A stretch of 64,000 bases of DNA. Source: Perca fluviatilis (Eukaryota > Chordata > Actinopteri > Perciformes > Percidae). The first letter of the stretch is position 1, and each line of letters starts with the position of its first letter. Shown here piece after piece: positions 53,531 to 64,000 of this stretch. The notes beneath the pieces were generated by a model. It had not been told where the DNA came from and ran no database searches. It saw nothing but the letters and a program-made list of their open reading frames with translations. Location of the stretch: NCBI RefSeq assembly GCF_010015445.1, contig NC_053116.1, positions 25,694,637 through 25,758,636 on the forward strand, read 5' to 3'. The position numbers and the translations under genes were made by a program.

Positions 53531-54359
53531 AATAAATTTCATTGCCAGTTGTGAAGTATTTCATTTAAATGATTTAAAAAAAGATGAACTTGTTATTACA
53601 AACATGTGAAGGCTTACTTTTTGTTCTGTTATATTTGTAGCACAGTGGCCACAATGGAGAATAATAAATGCCTACATGTTCTTGTCAGGTGCTTGGCTCT
53701 GGTCATTGTTGAGAAGTGCATTTACATTATGTTCGTACTTTTAAAGGAACGGCAAACAAAGTGATTAAGTTACAGTGGCTGTACAATTCAAGCTTTGTAA
53801 CAGGGACATCATACAGACAGATGATGTCTAAAGGCCAAGTAATACGGTCCTCATATATTCAGTACTGCCTGGGCTAAGTATACAGACTCTTGATAAACTG
53901 AAAGATTTAGATGCCACATTTTAATAACTTGCCTTAAGCTGCATTATTTATGACAACATTTATTCAGAATAATTACACAATTTCAAAAAAGTAAAACGTA
54001 CAAAATAATTTAAAAGTACAGTGAAATCTGTAAAACTTTGTAAACCTACATCTTCTCACAGTGCTTGAAACTAGGTCTTCGGTACGCATTTGGTTATCAA
54101 AAAAAGTGATATTTATCCATTCGGTCTCTCAGGAGTAACGTTTTCCATACATTTTCAACTTGACGAGAAAAGGAACATCCCAGTTACCTGCACTGAGGGC
54201 TCTAAAAACTTGGCGAGCAGCTACAGTTCAACATGTAAAGTTGAGAATTTGAGGAGGCGTGTTCCCACCAATCTTTTCGTCATCACCTTAACACATTTCC
54301 GGCCAAGTGTGTATGGTTAAGTAATCCACTTATTCTCGAGACATGTGTTTTTGTGTGTT
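53531..54359 (-). other. wrap73: Gap between convergent genes and wrap73 3' UTR
   Basis: A minus-strand AATAAA (TTTATT at 53959-53964) lies about 400 bases after the wrap73 stop and is the likely poly(A) signal. Thus the two transcripts end within about 450 bases of each other, or overlap if tprg1l uses its distal signal near 53658 and wrap73 reads further. Confidence 0.5.
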
Positions 54360-57300
54360 TTACTTGTCCTCCTGGTCAGTGTCCATGTAGCACAAACACA
54401 GCTGGTCCTTCCCGAGCAGGATCAGAGTGTCTCCGCTGCAGTGCCAGTTTAGTGACTGGACCTGGAAACCACCTGTCAGAATGGAGAGGGGCAAGTGTGA
54501 TCACTACGTATCTACACATACACAAAATAAGGTTAAAAAAAAAAAATAAATCACTGTGAATCTTAAGAATCCACATTCAACATTCAGTTTGTAAAACCTA
54601 AAAAACTTGTATTGATTCTGACTTAATGCAATGATTATTGCAATAAAATTTTTTAGATGTCTATTTGGGGTTTCTACGTAAAACACGCTCAACTTTCAGA
54701 CTAAATCAAAATGAACTGCAGCAACACATATGAGCATCACAAGGGTAAAAACATATCACAGAGTTGTTCTGTTTGCATTTTAAATTCTGACATTGGTGGC
54801 ATATCTTCCCTTTGCACAGGAAGGAACAATTTGAAAATGAAAAGCAAAACTTAACCTTCAACTTGCACACATTTCACTGGGATCAAGCCAAGGTCACAAA
54901 ACCTGAGTTCCAGGTTTGTTGGTCTTAAAAACTGAATCAGTGAACTCTTGCTGCCAACATGCAGAAGTTGGCTTGGGCAGCTTGGTTAGGGTAAGACATT
55001 AGAGAGAGAGACATTAGAGAGAGAGACATCAGAGCGCACTGGCCCTTTTCTACATTAGAGAAGAACGGAGCTGTGTATTTCAGCTGCTTGGCAGTTTCCA
55101 CTCTTAGTGGCTGAGCTTGTTACCTTCAGTGGGGACTTGGACAGAAACGCAGCCTGCCGGAGACCAGAGATAGAGTTTTGTGTTGCCTGTACATAGTGCC
55201 AGCCGGGGGCGTCGGGGGTCCCACTGAAAGCAACGGACGGCCGACGTCTGCTCAAGCACAGCCAGCAGGCTCATCTTCTGCATGTCCCACACCCAGACAA
55301 CACTGGCCATGTTGTCTATGGTCAGAGAAACACAGATACACACTCAAAGCCGCTCTCAGTTTACAGAGCATTACAGCAAAAGTAACACTAAAGTTGATGT
55401 TTATGACCAAAATGGGAAACGTATTTACATATAATACAGTTCTCTTGGGTTCACACTTAAGGTACAGGTGAAAAGCTGTGACGTCTTACCGTTTTTGGTG
55501 GCTAAATAGCGACTGTCTGAGCTGAATGCCAAAGTAGAGACACCAATCTTGGGGTTGGCTCGGTCTGGGTCTGGTTTGACTACAGGAACTTGGACCGGCG
55601 GTGGGCAGATCTCGTCTGGTGTAGGCAACCACAGCACATGTGATTAGACAAAGTTGGTTACTTAACCTTAGTAGTGTGAGTGAAATACTGCTTTTAGAAT
55701 ATTTTTTATAAAAACGGACATACATTTGCTCTGGGTGTTGAATAGGGTGGTGCCGATTGTGAGGTTGTGTAGCGATAGGTCATCACTGCCTACAGCTGGC
55801 CTTTTCTCCACTTCCTTATACACTACCTTGAAAACACAACAAACCGTTAATACTTGGAACTGCAATGCGTTCGAAGACTCATCATGAAGGATGGAAAATA
55901 CTCACTGCTTTGGTGTTGTTGATGGTTGCTATGTGCTCAAACTGTGCGATTTTCTTCCACGTGATATGATTGAGGATGCGCACCTGACATGGAGGGTCAA
56001 TTAAGTCTTGTCATTTACTTTGAATATAACAAATGACAGTCCAGATATAAACATGTTTGACACTTGAAGTTTATACTATTGTTTATTTGCAGAAATGAAT
56101 AAATCCATTTTGTAAAGAGGAACTCCACCGATTGTACACATCAAAGTCTGTTAACAGACTGCAGCACAACTGCATGTAAAAAAAGTTCTATAAAGCCTTT
56201 AGTGGCTCAAAGTCTGAAAAATTGCCTCAAGTGATGTCATTTGAGTCAGCATTGGTTGGGGCTGAAGATTAGAAGTTTGAAAACTCCTCATCTCTGCTCG
56301 AGGCTAGCGACTCGAGGCTACTGACTGAACTGTCGCCGGCCGGTGGAGTTGCATTGTGGGTAATATAGGTGACAATGTTAAGTGCAATGCCAAATCAGTG
56401 GAGTGCTCTTTTGAGACACGTGGCTTTACAGTGATTACTCATAGTTATTCTGAGTCAAGCTTTAATGTAATATCTTATATCTCAATGTCATCAGCTATCA
56501 TTTTTTAAGGGTTTGTCCATACTTTTTCATCATAGCTGCCAATGGCCAGGAACTGGCTGCTGGGGCTCCAGGTCACAGACTTAACACCCAGCGACCACTC
56601 ATAGGCACTGTAGGTTGACAGCAACCGGCCATCCAAAGAATACAGCAACACCTTGTACTGTGGGGGTGATACACACAGAAAAATACACACATATCTGAAG
56701 CTGCATGTGGGAGCTTTAGGGTATCTTGTATTTTACTGTATTCATCAAACCAGTCCCTTTATACAGTATATGTTACTGTTTCATATCTCTTCAGATTCTT
56801 GTACTGCTGTAATGTGTGGATTTCCCCTCAAGAGATCAACAGTATCATCTTATTTTATTTTCTATTTAAGCTGATGCAAGGACACGTGTATTTATTTATA
56901 TTATATGATATCAAATGACCAAACAGGCCTCAAAAGTCAAACTGATAAAAATGTGCTTGTCTACTTTAATGATGGACCTTGAGTACACTCCTACACTGGA
57001 GTTTTCATCTCTAAACTGACCATTCTTAGCCAGCAGCTTCAGTTTCTGTGTTTTTAAATGTGAAATATTAAACTCTGTAGATTGTTTTTTTTTTTTTTTT
57101 TTAAATCAAACCTTATGGTGATCCACTGGAGCAGAAAGAGACAGTTCCTGCTCAACAGAGTTGCAGGGTAGTTAATTTATGCTGTTCTCTTTAAAAATCT
57201 CAAGTCTGTAAGACAAATGACTCACCTCCAGACAGCTATCCCACACTGCCAGCACACAGCCATTGGGAGACCACTCCAACCCTGCCAGGTCCTGTGTCTC

Positions 57301-60300
57301 AGTCTCAAAATGCTGTGACAGAGATAAATTTAATTACACTACACATTTACAAAAAATTCGATAATTTTGATGTTGTCAAGCGATGAAAGTTTATACTCCA
57401 CCTTGGTCAATGACATTTCAAATTATTAATATTTTAAGTCTATGTGGCAGTGAAGCTTTTAAACTATGATGTAAATCATTACTGTAATGCAAATCATGTT
57501 TGAGATGCTTTACCAAACTATATTCCTACCGTCACAGGCGGATACTCTACAACTTTAAAGGGGTGATAGAATGCCAAACTGATTTTACCTTGTCATAGTT
57601 GAATAATGACAGTTTAGTGGGTAACACAGGACATGCATAGAACCTCTAAATAGAACCTCTAAATCCCATTGACACCTCTTTTCTCTGCAAATCTCACTAT
57701 TTGAAACTGTCTCTGAAAACGGGCGAATCTCAACAAGCCTCATAGTTGACGTCAACTATTGCGGCTCCTCCTCATTTGGCTCTAGTCTGTGTTTGTCACG
57801 CCCCAACATTTGCATAGGCTACACAACTGACCTGAGATCAGTTAGTCTTCTGAATCTAGGTCGTGCAGATCTCAGAAATTGTATACATTGTTCATATGCT
57901 ATTTTACCATTAAATTCACTTCTGAGACTTTTTTATGCGAGAAATCAACTATGTAGAGGTCAAATATGGGCCGTTTTACGAAAATTGATGTCTAATTGCA
58001 AATTTTGTCCGACTGTGTGTCGGACTTCAGAGGCTGGTGCTGCCTGTGTTGCTGCCTCGCCACCCGGCCTGCCTCCCTTCACAGACCCTGGCCTGCTGTG
58101 AGCTCGATTGAGCTCTGTTATTTCTGGCAGCCCACAGCACTCCATACCTGCGCACAGTCACCGCTTTGGGCTAATGATCTACGAAACGCCGCTGCTCTGA
58201 CAGAGCTCCAGGGCCTGCAACTCCCCTCTTCCTGCTAGCTAAATGCCCGGTGTATGTGAGTGAAAGCGCGGTCAGCGAGCTTGTTACGCCAGCATTCTCT
58301 TACCACAGTTTCCAGTTACTCTTTTAATGTGTGTAATTATAATGTGTTGAGTTCTTTAAACAAACGATAGGGGAAATAAATGCCGCTTGTCCGTGAGTCT
58401 CATTGATAGAGCCTGCGGCTGGATGGAGCTCTATCAATGAGAGCTAGCTAGCCTCCTCTTAGAATTCCTCTGGAATTCACAAAAATTCATTAACTTGAAA
58501 TCGGACACCGTTGTTAGCTTAATAAAACATTTAGTTCGATGTTGTGTAAGTGGTGTGACGAAATTCAAACTGTAAATATACTCGAATTACGACCAAAAAT
58601 GAAGCTAACTAGCCGCAATCTGTACACATAGGATTGAAGGGACAGTCGCAGCTAACGAAACCCTTACAGCTCACAAATATTCATTAACTTGAAATCGGAC
58701 ACCGTTGTTAGCTTAATAAAACATTTAGTTCGATGTTGTATAAGTGACGTGACGAAATTTAAACTGTAAATATATTCGAATTACGACCAAAAATTAAGCT
58801 AACTAGCCGCAATCTGTACACATAGGATTGAAGGGACAGTCGCAGCTAACGAAACCCTTACAGCTCACAAATATTCATTAACTTGAAATCGGACACCGTT
58901 GTTAGCTTTATAAGACATTTAGGTATGTTGTATAGCTAAGTGGCGTGACGTGTGTAACATGTGGTAAGAGATTGCTGGTGTAACAAGCTCGCTGACCGCG
59001 CTCTCACACACGGGCCATTTAGCTAGCAGGAAGAGAGGAGATGCAGGCCCTGGAGCTCTGTCAGGGCAGCGTTGTTTGGTAGCTAGTCCATTAGCCCAAA
59101 CGGTGACTTTGCGCGGGTATGAGGTGCTGTGGGCTGCAGCACGCGGCCGAGCTCAATCGAGCTCACAGCAGGCCGGGGTCTGTGGAGCAGGGCCGGGCGA
59201 GCAGGACACACAGGCAGCTGAACTCCGACACACAGTTTTACCAAATTTGCAATTAGCCATCCATTTTCGTAAAACGGCCCATATTTGAGCTTTATATAGT
59301 TGATTTCTCGCATAAAAAAAAAGTCTCAGAAGTGAATTTGGTAAGGAAACATTGCAGTGTCTGGAATATGAGATTCTGTCGCGTTTCTAATGTGTGTGTA
59401 TTGGGGATTCGCTCAACCAATCAGCATGCGACCTCTAATGCGTGTGTATGGCGATTCGCTCAACCAATCAGCACGCGTCTCTACGTGTGTGTACGGGGCT
59501 AAGGCTCAACCAAGCAGCGCGCAGCTCATCTAAATATTCATGACCATACCATATTTGGAAGAAAAGCTCTTGTTACAAATAGGGCCAAAACACAGGGATG
59601 CATAAGGGCCAATAAAATATCAACCAGGCCATTTTCAGCCCAACTAATGTTACATATCCCATTAGGAGACCATAAGGAACAGTGTGAAATGCCCTATATA
59701 ATCATTCTATCACCCCTTTAAGGTCACCTACATTTAGAGGTCTTCTACTGTTGCTTAGCTGAACCAGTAAATGTCAAATGTATAATCATGGTCATAAAAC
59801 TCAAGTACAATTTTAAAGTCCTACTTACCCTGAGTAAATGCCAGTCGTCACACACAAATACACTGACATAGTCTTTGCAGTCACGGCGTTCAGCCAGGGC
59901 CATATAGCAGCCATCTCTGCTGAAATCTATGCCTGTGAGTGAAAGATTATGAGAGAAAACTATAATTACACCAGTTATGGCATATAATCACAAGTATGAT
60001 AAAGATCTTACAATGACACTGTAATAGCAGACAGTAAAACACTGACTAGAAATCAACCTAAAAGACATTTAGTAAAGTTTATTAAGTACAACTTATCAAA
60101 CAATCATAACAGTTTTATAATATAAAATTGAAAAATACATTGTCTAATTTTTGCATGCAAACTCAATACACAATAGAAGCTACATTAAAAGGAGCACCAG
60201 GTACTCGATGGGGAGGACTAAATTAAGTTTAAATTAATAGATATGAAGTGCTGTCTGCTGAGTTAGCAAGATGGCTTCAAAATGTGGCTGTCCTTACCAA

Positions 60301-61098
60301 TTAAGATATTTTATGGCAACAGGAACAAACAAATTTCTATAAATATGTTTCTTTGATTTAAGGCATGGCTGTGGTTGTGTAAGATTTTTCCACTTAAGCG
60401 TTGCCATATCTAGTTTTTGGCCACTTTATTCAGCACTCATAAAGGTTGATTCCTCAGGGAGGTTTAGTTACAGTAGCAGCAAAGAATAAATAAATACAAT
60501 GACACGATAAAAAACATTTTCAACTTTGATCAAAGTCATCTTTATATATTGGCTGGAGAAAAAAAAGCCAATTATCTATTCTGATAACTGAATATGTAAC
60601 CTCGTGTCTCCCAGTTTACTTCATCCAATGTAATTATCTAATACTATGGCACCATCAGGTCAGTGGTATGTAACTATCATAGCCATTTTTGTATGACGGT
60701 TCTGAGGATATACGGGTCGCAGAGGGACATAGTATTGCATGCGGAAAATGGGGAGAGTCATGGACAATCATTTTTCCCCAAGCTGCTGACAGGCCTGTTA
60801 TGAAGAGAATGTCCCATTTACTGAAGAGGGGCACAGCTGTCAGCAAAGAGGACCATAGTTTGGCCTCGTACCCAGGGTCGCACCACAAGGTAAAGAACGG
60901 CATGTGATTCATGGGGCATGCTGAGACACTCAGACCACTGGCCCTGCCACCAGGTACTCCTGGTAATACATATACACTCATAAGCCACGTCAAAATAAAT
61001 AAAACAATATCATTCTCATACTGACCCTTCTGACATGCTTTGGGATACTTGATGTAAGACACAGCTTTGGTGCACAGGGACCAGACGGTGACCCTCAG
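54360..61098 (-). CDS. wrap73: WD repeat-containing protein Wrap73 (antisense to TP73), C-terminal nine exons
   Basis: Wrap73 (WDR8) is a centrosomal WD40 protein working with SSX2IP in centriolar satellite/spindle function (recalled). Minus-strand exons: 61026-61098, 59829-59932, 57226-57312, 56523-56657, 55906-55983, 55724-55826, 55490-55615, 55124-55315, 54360-54472. All junctions are GT-AG and the frame runs unbroken through every junction to TAA. Translation: [155 protein letters not shown], ending [11 protein letters not shown]. This corresponds to about residue 133 onward of the 460-residue human protein. The N-terminal exons lie beyond the right edge. The last ~15 residues are shorter than in human. 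Confidence 0.95.
56100..56440. repeat. Possible MITE in a wrap73 intron
   Basis: AGGAACTCCACCGATTGTAC followed by ATCAAAGTCTGTTAACAGAC and CTCGAGGCTAGCGACTCGAG resembles a common teleost interspersed repeat. I could not define both ends or a target duplication. Confidence 0.35.
57559..59717. mobile_element. 2159-bp TTAA-flanked foldback transposon in a wrap73 intron
   Basis: AGGGGTGATAGAATG at the left end and its exact inverse at the right, with TTAA on each side (57555-57558, 59718-59721). TTAA duplication points to piggyBac- or Kolobok-type mobilisation. Long subterminal inverted repeats follow: about 57950-58330 pairs with about 58960-59290 (for example GCGGTCAGCGAGCTTGTTAC and GTAACAAGCTCGCTGACCGC). 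The centre holds 2.3 tandem copies of a ~193-bp unit. No transposase frame exists, so it is non-autonomous. Confidence 0.88.
58478..58950. repeat. ~193-bp tandem repeat in the centre of the foldback element
   Basis: CATTAACTTGAAATCGGACA-type units start near 58478, 58671 and 58865. The first two copies are nearly identical through CAGCTAACGAAACCCTTACA. The third is truncated at the right arm. Confidence 0.9.
59933..61025 (-). other. wrap73: wrap73 intron
   Basis: No exon or named repeat. An open frame that spans the 61026 exon and runs on into this intron is read-through, not an alternative protein. Confidence 0.7.
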
Positions 61099-61734
61099 CT
61101 GTCAAGGCACCAGAGGAAAGAGAGGTGAAAAAAAAAAAAAGAAATCACTGGGGATTATCTCGCAAGTGAAAGTATGACATGCACACCATACTGCCTGGCA
61201 GCGCAAAGGGAAAATATACATACAAGTTAGAGCCTGACAAATACTGGACTTTAGAGGCAGACACACATGTATTGATGATTGAGAGTTAAAAAAAAACAAT
61301 CTGATAACAATATATCAACCAATATTAACTTTTTAAAACACAAACAAACAAACATTTTGATAAGGATCCTTTAACTATAATCAAAGAATTGTGACCAACA
61401 TATGTACATAGTGTGGGACATTTTACAGTTAAAAATGAAGTTTTCAGTGATCTCTAGTGGACAATTTAGGAACAGTGTTGCCATTACACAAACATCTTTG
61501 AGATTTTTGTCTAAAACTTCTAGTTTCTCATCAGCCAACTTCCACAATGATAGTGATATCTGTGATAAGCTAATATAGGTACAGTATGAGCTATTCTGAT
61601 AAATCAGTAGGGTTCTACACATGTAAAAGAAACACCTGGTTTTACAAGCCCCTTTGAGAAAACGGCATGACCATTTGGACCAGACTTGCTCTCTACTAGA
61701 CTTTAGTCTATATGAGATCAATTCAACCACTATA

Positions 61735-62095
61735 CAGTCCCTCCAGAAAAAAACGATTATGCGATCGCATAATTCAATGCATAATCAGCCAAAGTCAAAT
61801 ATACGCCTATAAAAAAATTTTGCGTTTACTTCACACAAGAGCAGCCATTTTCCCCTGTTGCCATGGGAATGTTATGAAGTGACGTAATTACGCGACATGA
61901 ACATCATCGAAAAGCAGGGTGTTGGGGGAATCACTTTTTTTTTTTCATCAAACCGCAGTTTTTGCAAGTTCCCGCAATTTCATTGCATAAAATTGCATAA
62001 ATATCCTGCATATTCCATCGCAGGAAAATAATCATAATCAAGGATTTTTGCCCGCAACAATCACAAAAAAAATCCGCATTTTTCTGGAAGGACTG
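61735..62095. mobile_element. 361-bp MITE with 6-bp target duplication
   Basis: Ends are CAGTCCCTCCAGAAAAA and (inverse) CAGTCCTTCCAGAAAAA. ACTATA flanks both sides (61729-61734, 62096-62101). A partial second copy lies at 23770-24075. The superfamily is not certain, because 6 bp fits neither the usual hAT 8 bp nor TA or TTAA. Confidence 0.85.
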
Positions 62096-62101
62096 ACTAT
62101 A

Positions 62102-62773
62102 TTTAAGTAAGATGATCTTAACTGAGGCTATGATCTAATCTAATGATCTAAGTGTTGTGTATGGCGACCGGGTGTCAACAGCGACCTAATAAGAGCTCAA
62201 TCAACCAGGCCACTAGCCTAATGAGGCCTCTAAGTGCTCCTTTGCACCCAAACACTTGTCCATCAACCGGGCAGATCCAGACTACAGTCCAGGCTAGCAT
62301 GGTCCATGATGCCCTTTAACGGCTGTGGACAGAGTGCCTTATGTCTTTGAAGAGGTCTATGATAAATCTCCGCGAGGGACATTAGATACCAACATGTTAT
62401 CAGTCTATCACTAGATGGATGGCCCTGGCCTGTAGAGCCCTGAGTGTTTGGAGTGTATTTCCACAGGGAATAACCACATATGTTTAAGGTTTGCAGTCAC
62501 TGACAGGGATCGAAAGAGATTATAAAGATTAAATTAGGACTTGAGCAATTATTAAATTAACAGATCCAAACAACATCAACACATAGCAAGAAAAAAAATC
62601 CCATCTAATACCCAAGATGTAATGTTAGACAAGTGTGACAAATAACTATCTGGCCACATGTCGGCATAACAAAAGAGACCACAAGAGAGTGTTACTGTTT
62701 AGTTTTAACAACAGTCACTCAAATACCCACAGTCAACAGTGCAGCATATTTGGACTCAAGAACCAGTATGATA
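62102..62773. other. wrap73: Probable wrap73 intron, nothing recognised
   Basis: I looked for the preceding wrap73 exon (GLVASCWSPDGRH-like) on the minus strand and did not find it, so the intron continues past the window. Confidence 0.5.
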
Positions 62774-64000
62774 CAGTGCCTTGCGAAAGTATTCGGCCCC
62801 CTTGAACGTTTCGACCTTTTGCCACATTTCAGGCCTCAAACATAAAGATATAAAACTGTAATTTTTTGTGAAGAATCAACAACAAGTGGGTCCCAATTAT
62901 GAAGTGGAACGAAATTCATTGGCTATTTCAAACTTTTTTAACAAATAAAAAACTGAAAAAGTGGCCGTGCAAAATTATTCAGCCCCTTTACTTTCAGTGC
63001 AGCAAACTCTCTCCAGAAGTTCAGTGAGGATCTCTGAATGATCCAATGTTGACCTAAATGACTAATGATGATAAATAGAATCCAGCTGTGTGTAATCAAG
63101 TCTCCGTATAAATGCACCTGCTCTGTGATAGTCTCAGAGGTCCGTGTAAAGCGCAGAGAGCATCATGAAGAACAAGGAACACACCAGGCAGGTCCGAGAT
63201 ACTGTTGTGGAGAAGTTTAAAGCCGGATTTGGATACAAAAAGATTTCCCAAGCTTTAAACATCCCAAGGAGCACTGTGCAAGCGATAATATTGAAATGGA
63301 AGGAGTATCAGACCACTACAAATCTACGAAGACCCGGCCGTCCCTCTAAACTTTTAGCTCATACAATGAGAAGACTGATCAGAGATGCAGCCAAGAGGCC
63401 CATGATCACTCTGGATGAACTGCAGAGATCTACAGCTGAGGTGGGAGACTCTGTCCATAGGACAACAATCAGTCGTATACTGCACAAATCTGGCCTTTAT
63501 GGAAGAGTGGCAAGAAGAAAGCCATTTCTTAAAGATATCCATAAAAAGTGTCGTTTAAAGTTTGCCAAAAGCCACCTGGGAGACACACCAAACATGTGGA
63601 AGAAGGTGCTGTGGTCAGATGAAACCAAAATCGAACTTTTTGGCAACAATGCAAAACGTTATGTTTGGCGTAAAAGCAACACAGCTCATCACCCTGAACA
63701 CACCATCCCCACTGTCAAACATGGTGGTGGCAGCATCATGGTTTGGGCCTGCTTTTCTTCAGCAGGGACAGGGAAGATGGTTAAAATTGATGGGAAGATG
63801 GATGGAGCCAAATACAGGACCATTCTGGAAGAAAACCTGATGGAGTCTGCAAAAGACCTGAGACTGGGACGGAGATTTGTCTTCCAACAAGACAATGATC
63901 CAAAACATAAAGCAAAATCTACAATGGAATGGTTCACAAATAAACATATCCAGGTGTTAGAATGGCCAAGTCAAAGTCCAGACCTGAATCCAATCTAGAA
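62774..64000 (+). mobile_element. Tc1-family transposon, left part (runs off window)
   Basis: Begins CAGTGCCTTGCGAAAGTATT after a TA (62772-62773), the classic fish Tc1 terminal repeat. Its transposase lies inside and the right repeat is outside the window. It is probably inserted in a wrap73 intron in opposite orientation to the gene. Confidence 0.93.
63165..63998 (+). pseudogene. Tc1 transposase, open until a stop at the catalytic glutamate
   Basis: 277 codons: paired-like DNA-binding region (VRDTVVEKFKAGFGYKKISQ, NIPRSTVQAIILKW, GRPSKL hook), first catalytic Asp in VLWSDETKIELFG, second in FQQDNDPKHKAK, then WPSQSPDLNPI followed by TAG. The family has NPIEN here, so GAG (Glu, third member of DD34E) has become TAG at 63996-63998. 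Everything before it is intact, so the element is young but unable to move itself. Confidence 0.9.

Noticed and set aside
60655..61062. 135-codon minus-strand open frame
   Set aside because: It is the wrap73 exon at 61026 continuing into intron sequence.

Overview
This is a vertebrate nuclear window, almost certainly from a teleost fish and probably a percomorph. The evidence is intron-containing genes with GT-AG splice sites, dense fish-type repeats (L2/Maui-like LINEs, Tc1 elements starting CAGTGCCTTGCGAAAG, hAT elements, tRNA-derived SINEs, CATACTATACTATG minisatellites), and the gene order prdm16 - tprg1l - wrap73. That order, as I recall it, matches human 1p36.3 (PRDM16...TPRG1L-WRAP73).

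Layout. 1-19755 (+): the 3' two-thirds of prdm16, in twelve coding exons that join to a continuous 1127-codon frame. They encode seven N-terminal C2H2-type fingers, a CtBP-motif repression region, three C-terminal fingers, an acidic region and the conserved C-terminus, followed by a ~3.3 kb 3' UTR. The PR/SET exons lie off the left edge. 19756-28850: gene-free and repeat-filled. It contains a 2.4 kb hAT element with a perfect 8-bp target duplication enclosing a homopolymer wreck and an L2 fragment, tRNA-like ~140-bp tandem units, and several kb of an A/T-rich minisatellite. 29170-42700 (-): a tandemly duplicated cluster of secreted C1q-domain genes. One five-exon copy is intact (274 aa). A second has a 14-bp frameshifting deletion in exon 1 and a Tc1 insertion beside a splice donor. 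Several broken copies also remain. The duplicated unit (~4.8-5.0 kb) also carries two retrotransposon fragments. 43840-46480: a 5'-truncated L2 LINE with a long RT reading frame. 49110-53510 (+): complete tprg1l (281 aa, six coding exons, one GC-AG intron). 54360-61098 (-): the C-terminal nine exons of wrap73, convergent with tprg1l, with a 2.16 kb TTAA-flanked foldback element in one intron. 62774-64000: a Tc1 element running off the right edge, whose transposase has a stop at the catalytic glutamate.

Prdm16 is a transcriptional regulator, Tprg1l (Mover) a presynaptic-vesicle-associated protein, and Wrap73 a centrosomal WD-repeat protein. They are neighbours by conserved synteny rather than by a shared pathway. 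The C1q cluster is the lineage-specific, fast-evolving insertion between prdm16 and tprg1l. I did not find a clearly new biological system. The most unusual structures are the C1q/retroelement co-duplication, the exact palindrome near position 250, the tRNA-like tandem units and the foldback element.
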